Origin: Hyphomicrobium sp. 12-62-95
GTDB taxonomy: Bacteria > Pseudomonadota > Alphaproteobacteria > Rhizobiales > Hyphomicrobiaceae
DNA length: 60,022 nt
NCBI GenBank assembly: GCA_002279935.1
Contig: NCCZ01000018.1
Location: 1 to 60,022 of the forward strand
Reading direction: 5' to 3'
Shown here: positions 1 through 8,603 of the stretch, piece by piece
Position numbering within the stretch: the stretch's first letter is position 1
Layout: each line of letters starts with the position of its first letter
The notes under the pieces: generated by a model
What the model saw: the letters and a program-made list of their open reading frames with translations, nothing else
The model's database searches: none
Told to the model about the DNA's origin: nothing
Position numbers and translations under genes: made by a program

Positions 1-435
1 TCAGTGGTCATGACCGCCCTCCGATTTGCTGCCTATTCCAGCCGTGCTTTCAGCCGCGCGAGGTTTCCCCGGTAGGGTGGTAGCGGCCCCCTCCTGCGTT
101 TCGATGGAGCTACGATGCTGTCGTTCGTTTTCGGCAAGAAACATGCGTCTGGCTGTCAGGGCCCGTGCTTGTTCCCGCTTGCTTTCGGAGGGTGCCGCGC
201 GCCAGGGGTTTTCTCCCATCCGAAACGGCCATGACGGACACGTCACCGACACGCACAGACGCACGCGAGCCGTCGAACCCGCACAGCAGTCGAGGCACCG
301 CAAGCGCAGGGTCTTCATTGGGCTCATGCGCTGCTGACCCAACTGTTCGAGTTCAGCGGTCGTCATCTCACGAGGATCCCGGCCGACCAGCGCGCCATTG
401 CGGTCTTCAAGACCCACCGTCCGGTTGATGCTCAT
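1..435 (-). CDS. Cys-rich conserved phage hypothetical protein
   Basis: 144-residue protein. Start chosen at 435 because GGGAGG lies just upstream and the ATG overlaps the stop of the RuvC-like gene in ATGA form, so the two are probably translationally coupled. Residues ~47-80 hold a cysteine pattern (CLDCC, then CV, then CPSWPFRMG) of the kind seen in small uncharacterised phage proteins, probably zinc binding. The C-terminal third is low-complexity, Ala/Glu/Arg rich. No enzymatic motif is visible. It is the last gene of the minus-strand phage operon inside the window; its stop codon is at the very left edge. Confidence 0.7.
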   Translation of the reverse strand: MSINRTVGLEDRNGALVGRDPREMTTAELEQLGQQRMSPMKTLRLRCLDCCAGSTARVRLCVSVTCPSWPFRMGENPWRAAPSESKREQARALTARRMFLAENERQHRSSIETQEGAATTLPGKPRAAESTAGIGSKSEGGHDH

Positions 436-947
436 CGCACACCTCCCGTGGTTTCCAGCGCCCACAGCAGGATCGCGATCGCATCCGCCTCGTTGTCGTC
501 CTTCGGTGCGTAACCGCGCTCGCGCACGGCCGTGATGACCGCCGTCTTGTCGGCGTTGCCCTTGCCAGCGATGAAGCGCTTGATCGTTCCGACCGGGACG
601 CCCTGGTAGGCAACGCCGCGTTCCTCGCACCAGCCGGTCAGCGTTGCCAGCAGACCGCCGTAGACGTGGGAAGCATCCGTGCTCGAATGTCGCCGAACGG
701 CTTCGTAGTGGATGGCGTCGATGCCGCCGATGTCGAGGCGGAGTTGTTCGAGCCAGTTGCGCAAGCGCAGGTAGCGCATGCCGCCACCGTCGTAGCGGTT
801 GGGCTTCAGATCGAGCGTGCCGCTGGTGATTGTCGAGCAGCCGATACGCAGCGCCCAGCCGGTCGTAGTGCCGAGATCGAGCGCGACAACAGCGCCGGGA
901 ATTGGGGTTGAATCACACACGGGCACAGGCAGAGTCGGGACAGCCAT
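432..947 (-). CDS. RuvC-like Holliday junction resolvase, phage type
   Basis: 171 residues with an RNase H-like fold signature: beta strand with first catalytic Asp at ~24 (VALDLGTTTGW), a Glu near residue 85 (IHYEAV), and a C-terminal DDNEADAIAILLWA helix carrying the last acidic pair. This is the layout of RuvC-type crossover junction endonucleases, which cut four-way junctions during recombination or packaging. The ATG at 947 has GAGGAG eight bases upstream. The gene sits in the phage replication/recombination operon and overlaps genes on both sides. Confidence 0.8.
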   Translation of the reverse strand: MAVPTLPVPVCDSTPIPGAVVALDLGTTTGWALRIGCSTITSGTLDLKPNRYDGGGMRYLRLRNWLEQLRLDIGGIDAIHYEAVRRHSSTDASHVYGGLLATLTGWCEERGVAYQGVPVGTIKRFIAGKGNADKTAVITAVRERGYAPKDDNEADAIAILLWALETTGGVR

Positions 948-1297
948 GGGCTGGGTCTCCTCAGTTGGGATCGGTTTGTGGTGGAGGGCGACGACGGCTT
1001 GGTGCTTGGCGGTGCTGGCCGTCGCGCGCCGTTGCTGACCGCCACACCGATGCGGTGGTGCTTTGGACAGCGACGGTTCGGATTTCGGGCTTTCAGCGGG
1101 GTCGTCGTCTCGAACGGCGCATCACAGTCGGGGCAGTGACTGCGCCACCGGATCAAAGGCACTTCGCTTCCATCAGCACGCCGATAGAGTTGGCTGCCGA
1201 CGACGACATAGCGCTGGCCCTCCCACATCAGGACGGTGTCGAGCGGGGGCAGACTGCTGAAATCGATGGTGTGAGCAACGCGGTGCTTGCGGGTCAT
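806..1297 (-). CDS. small zinc-finger-like hypothetical protein overlapping the resolvase gene
   Basis: Reading from the ATG at 1297 gives 163 residues. The first ~85 look like a folded protein with two cysteine clusters (HCPDCDAP and RRCPKHH), suggesting a zinc ribbon. The remainder is Pro/Ser/Arg rich, and its last ~46 codons overlap the start of the RuvC-like gene in another frame (141 bp). Such a long overlap is unusual; either the protein really ends with a disordered tail or a frameshift has extended the frame. No known family recognised. Confidence 0.5.
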   Translation of the reverse strand: MTRKHRVAHTIDFSSLPPLDTVLMWEGQRYVVVGSQLYRRADGSEVPLIRWRSHCPDCDAPFETTTPLKARNPNRRCPKHHRIGVAVSNGARRPAPPSTKPSSPSTTNRSQLRRPSPWLSRLCLCPCVIQPQFPALLSRSISALRPAGRCVSAARQSPAARSI

Positions 1298-1353
1298 GGC
1301 AAGCCTCCCGCGCAAGTTCGGTTGCAGCACCCTCGCGCGCGCAACTTCGGTCT

Positions 1354-1392
1354 TACGTAGAGGGTCGCGGCTTCTGTCCGCGACCCTACGTA
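1354..1392. repeat. long inverted repeat (hairpin)
   Basis: TACGTA-GA-GGGTCGCGG at 1354-1370 pairs with CCGCGACCC-TACGTA at 1378-1392, a 15-bp stem with a 2-nt bulge and a 7-nt loop. It lies between the primase-helicase gene and the downstream operon genes, beside the GGACTTAG repeats. No T-run follows, so a simple intrinsic terminator is less likely than an origin structure or protein-binding palindrome. Confidence 0.75.
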
Positions 1393-1465
1393 GTATAGGG
1401 CTTTCATACTAACTCCTCCTTCATCAACCAACACCCTGTTTTCATTTGCGAATTCCTTGTTTTTT

Positions 1466-1589
1466 GAGGACTTAGTGAGGACTTGAGTGACTAAGTCCTC
1501 CGGTGCTCTAACCCATTGATTTGATTGAGGGAGGACTTAGGGAGGACTGAGGACTTAGGCCCAAGTCCTAGGACTTAGTGAGGACTTAG
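1466..1589. repeat. iteron-like GAGGACTTAG repeat cluster, candidate replication origin
   Basis: Exact GAGGACTTAG occurs at 1466, 1531, 1549 and 1580. Variants occur at 1477, 1542 and 1569, and the inverted form CTAAGTCCTC at 1491 with a variant at 1561. The last copies lie inside the final codons of the primase-helicase gene (stop at 1575-1577). An AT-richer stretch at about 1400-1466 and the hairpin at 1354-1392 flank the array. Iterons plus AT-rich DNA at a replication-initiator gene are the usual form of a phage or plasmid origin; the function here is inference. Confidence 0.7.
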
Positions 1590-3887
1590 GTCGCCCTCGG
1601 CGCCCTCCGGATAGACCCAGACAGCGGGGTTCTCGACCTCCAGGCAGGCTCCCGTCTGAGGGCATTTGAAGTGCGAGGGGAGCACCGGGCGCAGCGCTGC
1701 TTGAAGCTCGCCGGTCGTCTCCTCGATGATCTCCTCGGATGGAAATTCCATGCCCTGGACGCACAGGTAGCCAAAGCGCGAGCGCACGATCGAAAACCCG
1801 AATGGGGCGCCATCGCGCAGAAACTTGATGAAGCCCTTCGTGGCCAGAACGCTAAGACGTTCGCGAATGGTGAACTTGCTTCCAAGTCCGCCCTTATTTT
1901 CGAACCGCTCCATGAACTGCGTCATCGTATAAAGACGACCTTCAGCGGCTTCAGAGAGCAGGATGCCAAGGATGACGTCGTGTTTGCGCAGCCGTTCGGC
2001 ATCGTTCTTCGCTCCTGCCTCTTGGCGTACCAACCGCTCGTTCATCGGGTTGAGTTCGACCCACTCGCCCTTGATCTTGTCGACCAACTTGGCGGGCAGC
2101 GCCGGACCGTTGCGCAACTCGATCTCAAGACGGCGCTGCGAGCTCTCCTCGTCCGGACGGTGCAAAAGCATGCCTGACGTATAGAAGCCGCGCAGAGCGC
2201 TCGCGCCGGACAGCGCAAGGAACGGGTCGTCCTTGACCTGTTGCTTGGCGAGCTTCTTGGTGTGGTGAACCAGGATCACGCCGCAGTCGGGCGCGATGGA
2301 CTCACGCAGCAGTTCGATGCGCTCGGTCAGAAAGAACATCATCGCGGTATTGTCGTTTTCACCGCCGCCTTCGGGCCCGCCGTCAAAGAGATTGCGGATG
2401 GGATCGAAGCAGATGATGTCCGGAGGGCTGTCGGGGAAATGCTCCTGGATCGACGCTGCGGCGAGCGCGATGCCTTTTGCATCGAGAAGCAGACGCAGCT
2501 TCGGGGTGACCGCGAGGTTATCCAGCGCCGCTTCGATGATGGCGGGATCGAGACGGATGCTCTGCAGCCGTTCGCGCAGGTAGTGATACTGGATCTCGGC
2601 CTGCAGATAATAGATGCGCAGCGGCCGGGCTGGCGTGAAGCCCAGAAATGCGACGCCGGCAGCCATGTGCACGAGCAGGCTGATCAGGAAATCGCTTTTT
2701 CCGACCTTCGGCGCGCCCCCGAGGACTAGCATGCCGCCAGGCGTCAACACGCGCGGCGCAATAATGTCGTCCGGCATGGGAGACGTGTCGGCCAGCAGCG
2801 CGCGAAGTTTATAGGCCGTCATGCTGGCGGGGGCCGCAGTTTCGTTCGCCGCGGCCCTCAGCAGCGCCGGGCCGTTCTTGGCGACGTGTCGGGCCCAGAG
2901 ACGGTCGGCCTCTTCCCTGAGACGCTCCAGCGGCCAGGCGGGGCGCAGCATGGCAGCGTTGTACTGGCAGATCCCATCCCAGCCGTCGTCGGGGCTCAGC
3001 AGGCCTTCATGCACAAGACGGATGTAATGGCCGATCGCGGCGCTGGCGCCTTCAAACCGCGTCCATGGGTCGACGCCGCCTTCATGGACCGGCGTCGTCA
3101 GCACATCGCGCAAGGACGGCTTGTCCATCCCATCCGGATCGGCGGTGCTGTCCACGCCGGGGAACAGCGGCATGGCGCTCACGCGATCGGCAAACTCCCG
3201 CAGATCGCATTCGATGTGGGGACGGTGCTCCAGGATGGTGACGGCGCGAACAAACCCACCCTTGTGATAGACAGAGCCGGCCACCCGGATCGGCTGGTGG
3301 GCTGAGCGAAAGTGGCGGTCGCCGCCGACCTTGTGAGCAATTGTCCCCCGCAGGCGGCAGACGCAATCAAGATCCGAGCCTTCGGCCGCCTCCGTCAGTT
3401 TCCACCAGACGTGGCATTTCTGGCGGCCCTCTGGCGTGCGGCCACCGCTCTCGACCAGCAACGTCGGCGGGCCCAGATACCGCACCAGATGCGCGTATTT
3501 GGCGGCTATGTCGCCTTCGTCGAGGTCGACAACGATCGTTTGCATCTGGCCAATGTCTTCAGCCTTGGCTTGGCCCGGGTTCACCACCGTGCCTGGGACC
3601 ACATAAACCGCCGCGCCCTCGCGCCACGCCCAGTTGGTGAAGGTCGCGAGCTTTTCCAGGGCGGTGTTGTTGGCTTCGATCCAGATGTTGTTCGGCTTGC
3701 CATCCTTGCCGGCCCTTTTGTCGGCAAAGCCGCGCACGGGGATCAGGCCTTCGCAATAGCCGAACACGACCTCCAGAAAGATCTTCAGCTGTTCGACGTC
3801 CGGTTCGATATCAGCGGGGTCAATCATCGCGCTCACATCGTTGAAGTCATTCCAGGGGTTGAAATGGATGATGTTGTCGTCAGTCAT
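1575..3887 (-). CDS. phage primase-helicase (RepB-like primase domain + RecA-fold ATPase)
   Basis: 770 residues from the ATG at 3887, which overlaps the upstream stop as ATGA. The N-terminal part (~55-235) resembles archaeo-eukaryotic/RepB-like primases: a DLDEGD metal motif, then QKCHVWW and DRHFRSAHQPIRVAGS segments. The middle and C-terminal part is an AAA/RecA-like helicase with Walker A GGAPKVGKSD, a Walker B-like DIICFDP, and an HHTKK sensor-like motif. This architecture primes and unwinds DNA in phages and plasmids. Its 3' end carries the iteron cluster. A further in-frame start 15 codons upstream has no ribosome site and was not used. Confidence 0.85.
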   Translation of the reverse strand: MTDDNIIHFNPWNDFNDVSAMIDPADIEPDVEQLKIFLEVVFGYCEGLIPVRGFADKRAGKDGKPNNIWIEANNTALEKLATFTNWAWREGAAVYVVPGTVVNPGQAKAEDIGQMQTIVVDLDEGDIAAKYAHLVRYLGPPTLLVESGGRTPEGRQKCHVWWKLTEAAEGSDLDCVCRLRGTIAHKVGGDRHFRSAHQPIRVAGSVYHKGGFVRAVTILEHRPHIECDLREFADRVSAMPLFPGVDSTADPDGMDKPSLRDVLTTPVHEGGVDPWTRFEGASAAIGHYIRLVHEGLLSPDDGWDGICQYNAAMLRPAWPLERLREEADRLWARHVAKNGPALLRAAANETAAPASMTAYKLRALLADTSPMPDDIIAPRVLTPGGMLVLGGAPKVGKSDFLISLLVHMAAGVAFLGFTPARPLRIYYLQAEIQYHYLRERLQSIRLDPAIIEAALDNLAVTPKLRLLLDAKGIALAAASIQEHFPDSPPDIICFDPIRNLFDGGPEGGGENDNTAMMFFLTERIELLRESIAPDCGVILVHHTKKLAKQQVKDDPFLALSGASALRGFYTSGMLLHRPDEESSQRRLEIELRNGPALPAKLVDKIKGEWVELNPMNERLVRQEAGAKNDAERLRKHDVILGILLSEAAEGRLYTMTQFMERFENKGGLGSKFTIRERLSVLATKGFIKFLRDGAPFGFSIVRSRFGYLCVQGMEFPSEEIIEETTGELQAALRPVLPSHFKCPQTGACLEVENPAVWVYPEGAEGDLSPH

Positions 3888-4651
3888 GACGGAAGGCTCC
3901 AGCAGCGCTGCGCGTAGGCACACATGCGGCATGCGATGTGGTCACGGTCGCGCGCGATGCGGGGCAGCAGCTCGCCGGCGTCCGTCGCCTGCAGAATGCG
4001 GACAGCCCGATCGCTCATGCGTTGGGCCAGATCGGCATTGAAAGGCACCAACTCGTGGTAGAGCTCGGCGGTGTCCTTGTTGATGGCGGTGAAGAGCGCC
4101 GGGTTGGTTGCAACGCCGGGGACGCTCGCGTCCATGTAGGCCTGATAGAGCGCGATCTGGGCGGCGTAGATGGGCTTGGCGATCGCCACACCGCTCTTGA
4201 CGGTCTCGCGCCAGTTCTTCGCGTTCATGGTCTTGCATTCCCAGATGGCGGGAACGCCAAGAGCCCATCCTTCCGGCGCGGCGGCGATGATGCCATCGAC
4301 ATGACCGCGGATCCGACCGCCGGCGACGGAAAAACCGAATTGCTCGCCATCCGGCCGGTGGCCTTTGCGCGTATAGAGATCGAGACCAGCGGCGCGGAGC
4401 CAGCGCACGGCCAGATCCTCCAAGGCATGACCGATCGCAAAGATGCGTAGCGTCTGGCCGGAGAACGCGCTTCCCTCATCTTTCGGGGCGCCGGCGAATT
4501 CAAACTGCAGCGCGCGCTCGCACGGATGGCCGACGCGCGAGCCGCCGAGATAATCCCGCGGCGCTTTTGATGCGTCTTCTGTCGCGAGGGCCGCATCGAC
4601 GGCTGCGTTGAGCTGATCCGGCAGTGTCGCGGTGTGGTTGTAATCCAGCAT
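3884..4651 (-). CDS. PD-(D/E)XK exonuclease, Cas4/RecB-like
   Basis: 255 residues. The core shows SRVGHPCERAL near the N-terminus, GRIRGHVDGII (catalytic Asp) and WECKTMN (Glu-x-Lys), the hallmark of the PD-(D/E)XK superfamily. A cysteine near the N-terminus (HPCER) and a C-terminal CRMCAYAQRCW set resemble the Fe-S cluster ligands of Cas4/AddB-type nucleases. It probably trims DNA ends for the neighbouring Sak4-type recombinase. Start and stop overlap the adjacent genes (TAATG and ATGA), indicating one operon. Confidence 0.85.
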   Translation of the reverse strand: MLDYNHTATLPDQLNAAVDAALATEDASKAPRDYLGGSRVGHPCERALQFEFAGAPKDEGSAFSGQTLRIFAIGHALEDLAVRWLRAAGLDLYTRKGHRPDGEQFGFSVAGGRIRGHVDGIIAAAPEGWALGVPAIWECKTMNAKNWRETVKSGVAIAKPIYAAQIALYQAYMDASVPGVATNPALFTAINKDTAELYHELVPFNADLAQRMSDRAVRILQATDAGELLPRIARDRDHIACRMCAYAQRCWSLPS

Positions 4652-4863
4652 TAGAAGGGGATCTCCAGAGTGTTGGGGGTGCGGGCGGCGCTGTCGCGCA
4701 TGGCGTCTTGGAAGGCGGTGACGGCCACCTCGATCAGCGTCAGAACCTGGGACTCGGTGAGATCGGCGAGGCGCGTGGCCCAGCCGATTTCCTCCATGAT
4801 CTCCGCCACCATCTTGAGAGCGGCGCGCAGGGCGGACATTTCCTCGTCGGTGGGATCAACCAT
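4651..4863 (-). CDS. small conserved phage hypothetical protein (DUF6511-like)
   Basis: 70 residues, acidic and helical, with the segment LADLTESQVLTLIEVAVTAFQDAM and a C-terminal EIPF. It resembles, from memory, the DUF6511 type of small proteins found in alphaproteobacterial prophage operons; I cannot confirm this without a search. The stop overlaps the nuclease start (TAATG) and the start overlaps the helicase gene by eight bases, so it is coding and co-transcribed. Function unknown. Confidence 0.7.
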   Translation of the reverse strand: MVDPTDEEMSALRAALKMVAEIMEEIGWATRLADLTESQVLTLIEVAVTAFQDAMRDSAARTPNTLEIPF

Positions 4864-6550
4864 GGCAGACGAGCTCCGGAGCTTGAGGGGCTGCGCGTTT
4901 GACCTCCGTGATGCGGGCGCGGATCGCGGACCAGTTGAACTTCAGGCTCAGCATGGCGGAGGCCTGATAGCGGGTCAGATTGAAATCGAACCGGCGCTCG
5001 GGTGGCAGATACGCGAGCTGCTTTTCGGTCGCCGGCTGTCGAAGCCAGCTCTTGGTCTTGTGCGCCGTCTCATCCGTTTCGTTGCTGTTCAGCCAGTCGT
5101 CGGCTGCCGCCAGACACACGATGCTGTCTCCGACACCGAGCAGGGTCGCGCGCTTGTCTTTGGCGCCGCCGACGGCATAGCAGCGGCCGTCATCGGCAAA
5201 GACGCCGGCCCAGGCGGTCAGACCGCTCGCCATCATGACCGTGCCATCGCCCTGGATATCGACCCACGCAAAGCTGGAGCGCGCGAGAAGATCGATTTCC
5301 GTCATGACGAAGTCGGTGAGAGGATAGGGACCGCGCCGGTGCCGTCCGCCCTGCCACACGTGGCCACACAGCGGGCATTCCATGACGGCGGTCGGAACCT
5401 CCGCCTCGCACGAGGGGCAGGTCTTGGTCGGGGCCTCGGACAGCTCACGGCCGTCCAGATCGATATCCTGTTCGAGCGACCCGTGCAGAAGGCTGGAGAT
5501 GCCAAAGTCGAGGATGATGCAGTCCGTCTTCACAACGCCCGGATACTCTTCCGGATTGACGGTCCGAAGCCCGCGGCCCACCATCTGGATCATGGTGGAT
5601 TTGTACGAGGACGGACGCAGCAGCACGACGCAGGAGGTGGGTGGATGATCCCAGCCTTCGGTCAGCACCGCGACATTGGTGAGAACCTGGATCTCCCCCT
5701 CATCGTAGGCCGCGAGCGTTGCCTTCCGAATGTCATCGCTCATCTCGCCATGGATGATCCCCGCCGGGATTCCCTCCGCATTAAAGGCGTTGGCGACGTT
5801 CCGGGCGTGATCGACGGTGGAGCAGAACACGACCGTTTGGCGGTTACCGGCTTTTTCCATCCAGTTGGCGATCATCGCCTCGGTCACCGGCGCCTTGTTC
5901 ATGATGGCGTCCACCTCCTTCATGTCGAAGTCGGATGCGACGCGGCGGACCTTCTTCAGAGCCTCCTGGACGCCGACATCGATGACAAAGGTCCGGGGCT
6001 GAACGAGATGACCGGATGCGATGAGTTCCGCGATACGGATCTGATCGGCGACGTTATTGAAGACCTCCCGCAGGCCTTTTCCGTCGCCGCGGTTCGGCGT
6101 GGCGGTGACGCCGAAGATCTTCGCCGACGGGTTGCGGTCGAGCGTCCGGTCAATGATCCGGCGATAGGTGTCGGCCACCGCATGATGCGCCTCATCGATG
6201 ATGAGAAGGTCGAGGGCGGGCAGGGTGTCCAGGTTTGCCGCCCGCGACAGCGTCGGTGCCATGGCGAACGTCACCTGGCCATCCCAGGACTTGCTGCTCG
6301 CGTCGACGACCGAGGTTGTGATGTTCGGATTGACGCGCGCGAACTTGGTCTTGTTCTGGTCGGTCAGTTCATCCCGGTGTGCGAGCACACAGGCCTTGGC
6401 CTGCGTTCCGCCGACCACTTCGCCGGCGACAGCGGAGAGCATAATGGTCTTACCTGCCGCCGTCGGCGCGACGCCCAATGTGTTGCGGTGGGTGTCGAGC
6501 GCAGCCAGGCTGCGCTCCACAAACAGTTTCTGGCGAGGACGAAGCAGCAT
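4856..6550 (-). CDS. superfamily 2 DEAH-box helicase
   Basis: 564 residues. Walker A APTAAGKT at 28-35, DEAH box at 119-122 (LLIIDEAHH), motif III-like GVTATP, and C-terminal helicase motifs including GRGLR (motif VI). Then a four-cysteine zinc ribbon (TCPSCEAE ... CPLCGHVW) near residues 385-410 and a tail of unknown function. Single-polypeptide SF2 helicases of this kind are common in phage replication modules, where they unwind or remodel DNA. GAGGT lies upstream of the ATG at 6550. Confidence 0.88.
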   Translation of the reverse strand: MLLRPRQKLFVERSLAALDTHRNTLGVAPTAAGKTIMLSAVAGEVVGGTQAKACVLAHRDELTDQNKTKFARVNPNITTSVVDASSKSWDGQVTFAMAPTLSRAANLDTLPALDLLIIDEAHHAVADTYRRIIDRTLDRNPSAKIFGVTATPNRGDGKGLREVFNNVADQIRIAELIASGHLVQPRTFVIDVGVQEALKKVRRVASDFDMKEVDAIMNKAPVTEAMIANWMEKAGNRQTVVFCSTVDHARNVANAFNAEGIPAGIIHGEMSDDIRKATLAAYDEGEIQVLTNVAVLTEGWDHPPTSCVVLLRPSSYKSTMIQMVGRGLRTVNPEEYPGVVKTDCIILDFGISSLLHGSLEQDIDLDGRELSEAPTKTCPSCEAEVPTAVMECPLCGHVWQGGRHRRGPYPLTDFVMTEIDLLARSSFAWVDIQGDGTVMMASGLTAWAGVFADDGRCYAVGGAKDKRATLLGVGDSIVCLAAADDWLNSNETDETAHKTKSWLRQPATEKQLAYLPPERRFDFNLTRYQASAMLSLKFNWSAIRARITEVKRAAPQAPELVCHG

Positions 6551-6559
6551 GGCGCGACC

Positions 6560-7174
6560 TCACTGTGCCCAGGTGGGACGAATACCGGCGGTCGGAGCTG
6601 GCGCGGCCTGGGGCGCTACCGGCTGCGGGGGTGCAGGGGCATAAGTCGGCGCTGCATGAGCTGCGGGCGCCGCGTTGCCGCCCATCGCGGCCGCATAGTC
6701 CTTGTGATCCCGCGTCACGGCCTGGCGAATGTCGTTCTTCTCATCGCCGTTGGCGTCGGTGCCGATATCGATGCGGGCGACGAACACAAGGCCATTCAGA
6801 TCGGCCAGCCCTGAGATGCGGCGGGCAGCCTGCGCCTCCGGAGAATTGTCCTTGTCGGAGAGACCGCGGGCAGAGTTCAGGATGCCGCGCACGAGGTTGC
6901 GGCCCATGTTGGCCCAGTTGGGCCCGTTCGCGCTGTAGAGCCCGATCATCGACCAGATCTTGCGCTTGGCATACGGGCCTTCGAGGACGGTGTATTCAGC
7001 ATCGAGATACACAGATCCTGTCGTGCCTCGCTTGGCGTAGCCGCCCGTCCAGCCTTGCGCCGGATCATCGAACCCGCCGGGGCGGATCGTGAGGCGCACC
7101 TTTACGATGGTGCCCTTCGGGATCAGGTTGGACGTGGGCTTGGCATCATTGAAATCGTTCCATGCGGTCGTCAT
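6560..7174 (-). CDS. probable phage ssDNA-binding / DUF669-like protein
   Basis: 204 residues. A beta-rich N-terminal core (MTTAWNDFNDAKP, then a strand-rich segment to ~130) is followed by a disordered Pro/Ala tail, ending TWAQ. A folded domain plus flexible tail, and position between a Sak4-type ATPase and a helicase, suit a single-strand DNA-binding protein. I think of DUF669-type phage SSB-like proteins, but that is not proven by motif alone. Interestingly its first residues (WNDFND) resemble the start of the primase-helicase (NPWNDFNDV), perhaps a shared interaction peptide. Confidence 0.6.
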   Translation of the reverse strand: MTTAWNDFNDAKPTSNLIPKGTIVKVRLTIRPGGFDDPAQGWTGGYAKRGTTGSVYLDAEYTVLEGPYAKRKIWSMIGLYSANGPNWANMGRNLVRGILNSARGLSDKDNSPEAQAARRISGLADLNGLVFVARIDIGTDANGDEKNDIRQAVTRDHKDYAAAMGGNAAPAAHAAPTYAPAPPQPVAPQAAPAPTAGIRPTWAQ

Positions 7175-7220
7175 GGGAGCTCTCCTAAAATGAGGATTGG
7201 TTTCGTGAGGACGCAGCGTT

Positions 7221-8072
7221 TCACTCCGGCGCGACGGGCGCCGGGCGACTGAAGGTCAGGCGTTCGAGAGGCGAGCGGCCGGGCTCCCCGATCTTCGCGA
7301 TGAGGCGGCCGAGATGGGCTTCTTCGATGAGGTCGAGACGACCGCTGCGGTCCTTGGCGGGATAATTCCACGAGTTCAGCGTCTGACAGACAAAGACGCG
7401 GTGGAGCTGGTTCTCGGCGTCCGCCATCTCGGTCATTGTCAGAACGAGGTCCAAGATTCCGGGGAGTTCGAGCCCCGTCTTGGCGCCCTCGATCTGCGGC
7501 ACGAAGATCTTGCGATTGAAGTCGTCGAGCTTCTCGTCGAGGATGCCAACGAAGAACATGTTCTTCAGCCGCGTGTGCTGGAGATGCGTGATCCAGCCGA
7601 TCATCTCGCGGCCGTGGAGGCCGTAGGCGCCTCGCACATCCGGCTTGCCGGTCTTCTCCGAAAAGGCTTCGGGTTGCTCCTTCGCCCACTGGAAGCACAG
7701 ACGACCGGCGACCGTGATCGAGTCGATGAACACGCTTGTGTACGCCTCAAGCGCGCGCGGATCGCCGAACTTGGCGCAGGCGTCATTGAAGTGACGCAGG
7801 CTGTAGGGACGGCCATCAGGAATGGCGGGGTTGGGACCGCCGATGAACACCGCGAAGTCGCGGCACTCTTCCCAGGTGCGAGGGCGGATCGTGTCGCCGC
7901 CCCAGCCCTCGATCGCCAAGTCGCCGGCTTCCAAGTCAAAAAACAACGTGTTGTCCGGCCGCAGCGTCCACAGCAGCGAAGTTTTTCCGATGCCGGACTT
8001 GCCAAAGATGGCGGCTTTGATACCGCGGCGTTCGCTCAGGCGCTGATCGGCGAGAATGATCGGAAGCGGCAT
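7221..8072 (-). CDS. Sak4-like RecA-fold ATPase (phage recombinase)
   Basis: 283 residues; AAA_24-type ATP-binding protein. Walker A GKSGIGKT at 24-31, Walker B-like TSVFIDSIT near 110, and a conserved LHGREMIGWITHLQH stretch. Sak4 proteins are short RecA/Rad51-like ATPases that promote single-strand annealing together with a cognate SSB, which fits the next gene. The start overlaps the upstream stop (TAATG). Catalytic Walker lysine is present, so it is probably active. Confidence 0.8.
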   Translation of the reverse strand: MPLPIILADQRLSERRGIKAAIFGKSGIGKTSLLWTLRPDNTLFFDLEAGDLAIEGWGGDTIRPRTWEECRDFAVFIGGPNPAIPDGRPYSLRHFNDACAKFGDPRALEAYTSVFIDSITVAGRLCFQWAKEQPEAFSEKTGKPDVRGAYGLHGREMIGWITHLQHTRLKNMFFVGILDEKLDDFNRKIFVPQIEGAKTGLELPGILDLVLTMTEMADAENQLHRVFVCQTLNSWNYPAKDRSGRLDLIEEAHLGRLIAKIGEPGRSPLERLTFSRPAPVAPE

Positions 8073-8557
8073 TACACGCCCTCCCCATCAACAATCAGCT
8101 CAAAGCTTTCCTTGCCTGGGCGGACCGTCCGTGCCGGCTGGAAAAGCGAACGTAGGTTGAGCGGCCAAGAGGTATAGTTGCGCTCCGCGACCCGGTACGT
8201 GATCTCGACGTACTCGTGCGGATCTTCGCCTTCGCTCTTGATGCGGTCGACGAGCCCGGCGAGCTTGCCCTGGTTCCACTCGACCTTCTTCGAAAGGTCG
8301 GCCACAACGGTGACGGCACCGTCCTGGAACCGCGCGACACCGAAGTCCTTCTGAACATCTGCACGCGCGGCCTTGGCGCGGTCGGCGTATTTCTGGGTCA
8401 GAGCGCCATCCAGGCAAGCAAGGATGAGTTTGGCCTGGCGCAGCGCCGCGTCGGCTTCCTTCTGCAGGCGGGCGAGTTCTTCGGCCGGCAAGCTGGCGAT
8501 CTCAGCCATCGGCAACCGGGACAGGGCGTCGAGGGGGATTAGATTGGAGCTTATCAT
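8072..8557 (-). CDS. phage hypothetical protein, helical N-terminus
   Basis: 161 residues from the ATG at 8557, chosen because CTGGAGG lies five bases upstream; longer in-frame readings have no such signal. Residues ~18-60 form an Ala/Leu/Glu-rich helix likely to be coiled coil. The C-terminal half (DVQKDFGVARFQDGAVTV onwards) looks globular. Its place directly upstream of the Sak4-type ATPase is common for accessory proteins of phage recombination modules, but no family is recognised. Confidence 0.7.
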   Translation of the reverse strand: MISSNLIPLDALSRLPMAEIASLPAEELARLQKEADAALRQAKLILACLDGALTQKYADRAKAARADVQKDFGVARFQDGAVTVVADLSKKVEWNQGKLAGLVDRIKSEGEDPHEYVEITYRVAERNYTSWPLNLRSLFQPARTVRPGKESFELIVDGEGV

Positions 8558-8603
8558 GTGCGCCTCCAGGCGTTGGCGTTTCTGAAAAATCGAGAGCGGG
8601 GCA

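Noticed and set aside
4670..6814. Very long plus-strand open frame (about 714 codons)
   Set aside because: It lies antisense to the SF2 helicase and its neighbours; translation is low-quality and lacks known motifs. High GC causes long antisense frames.
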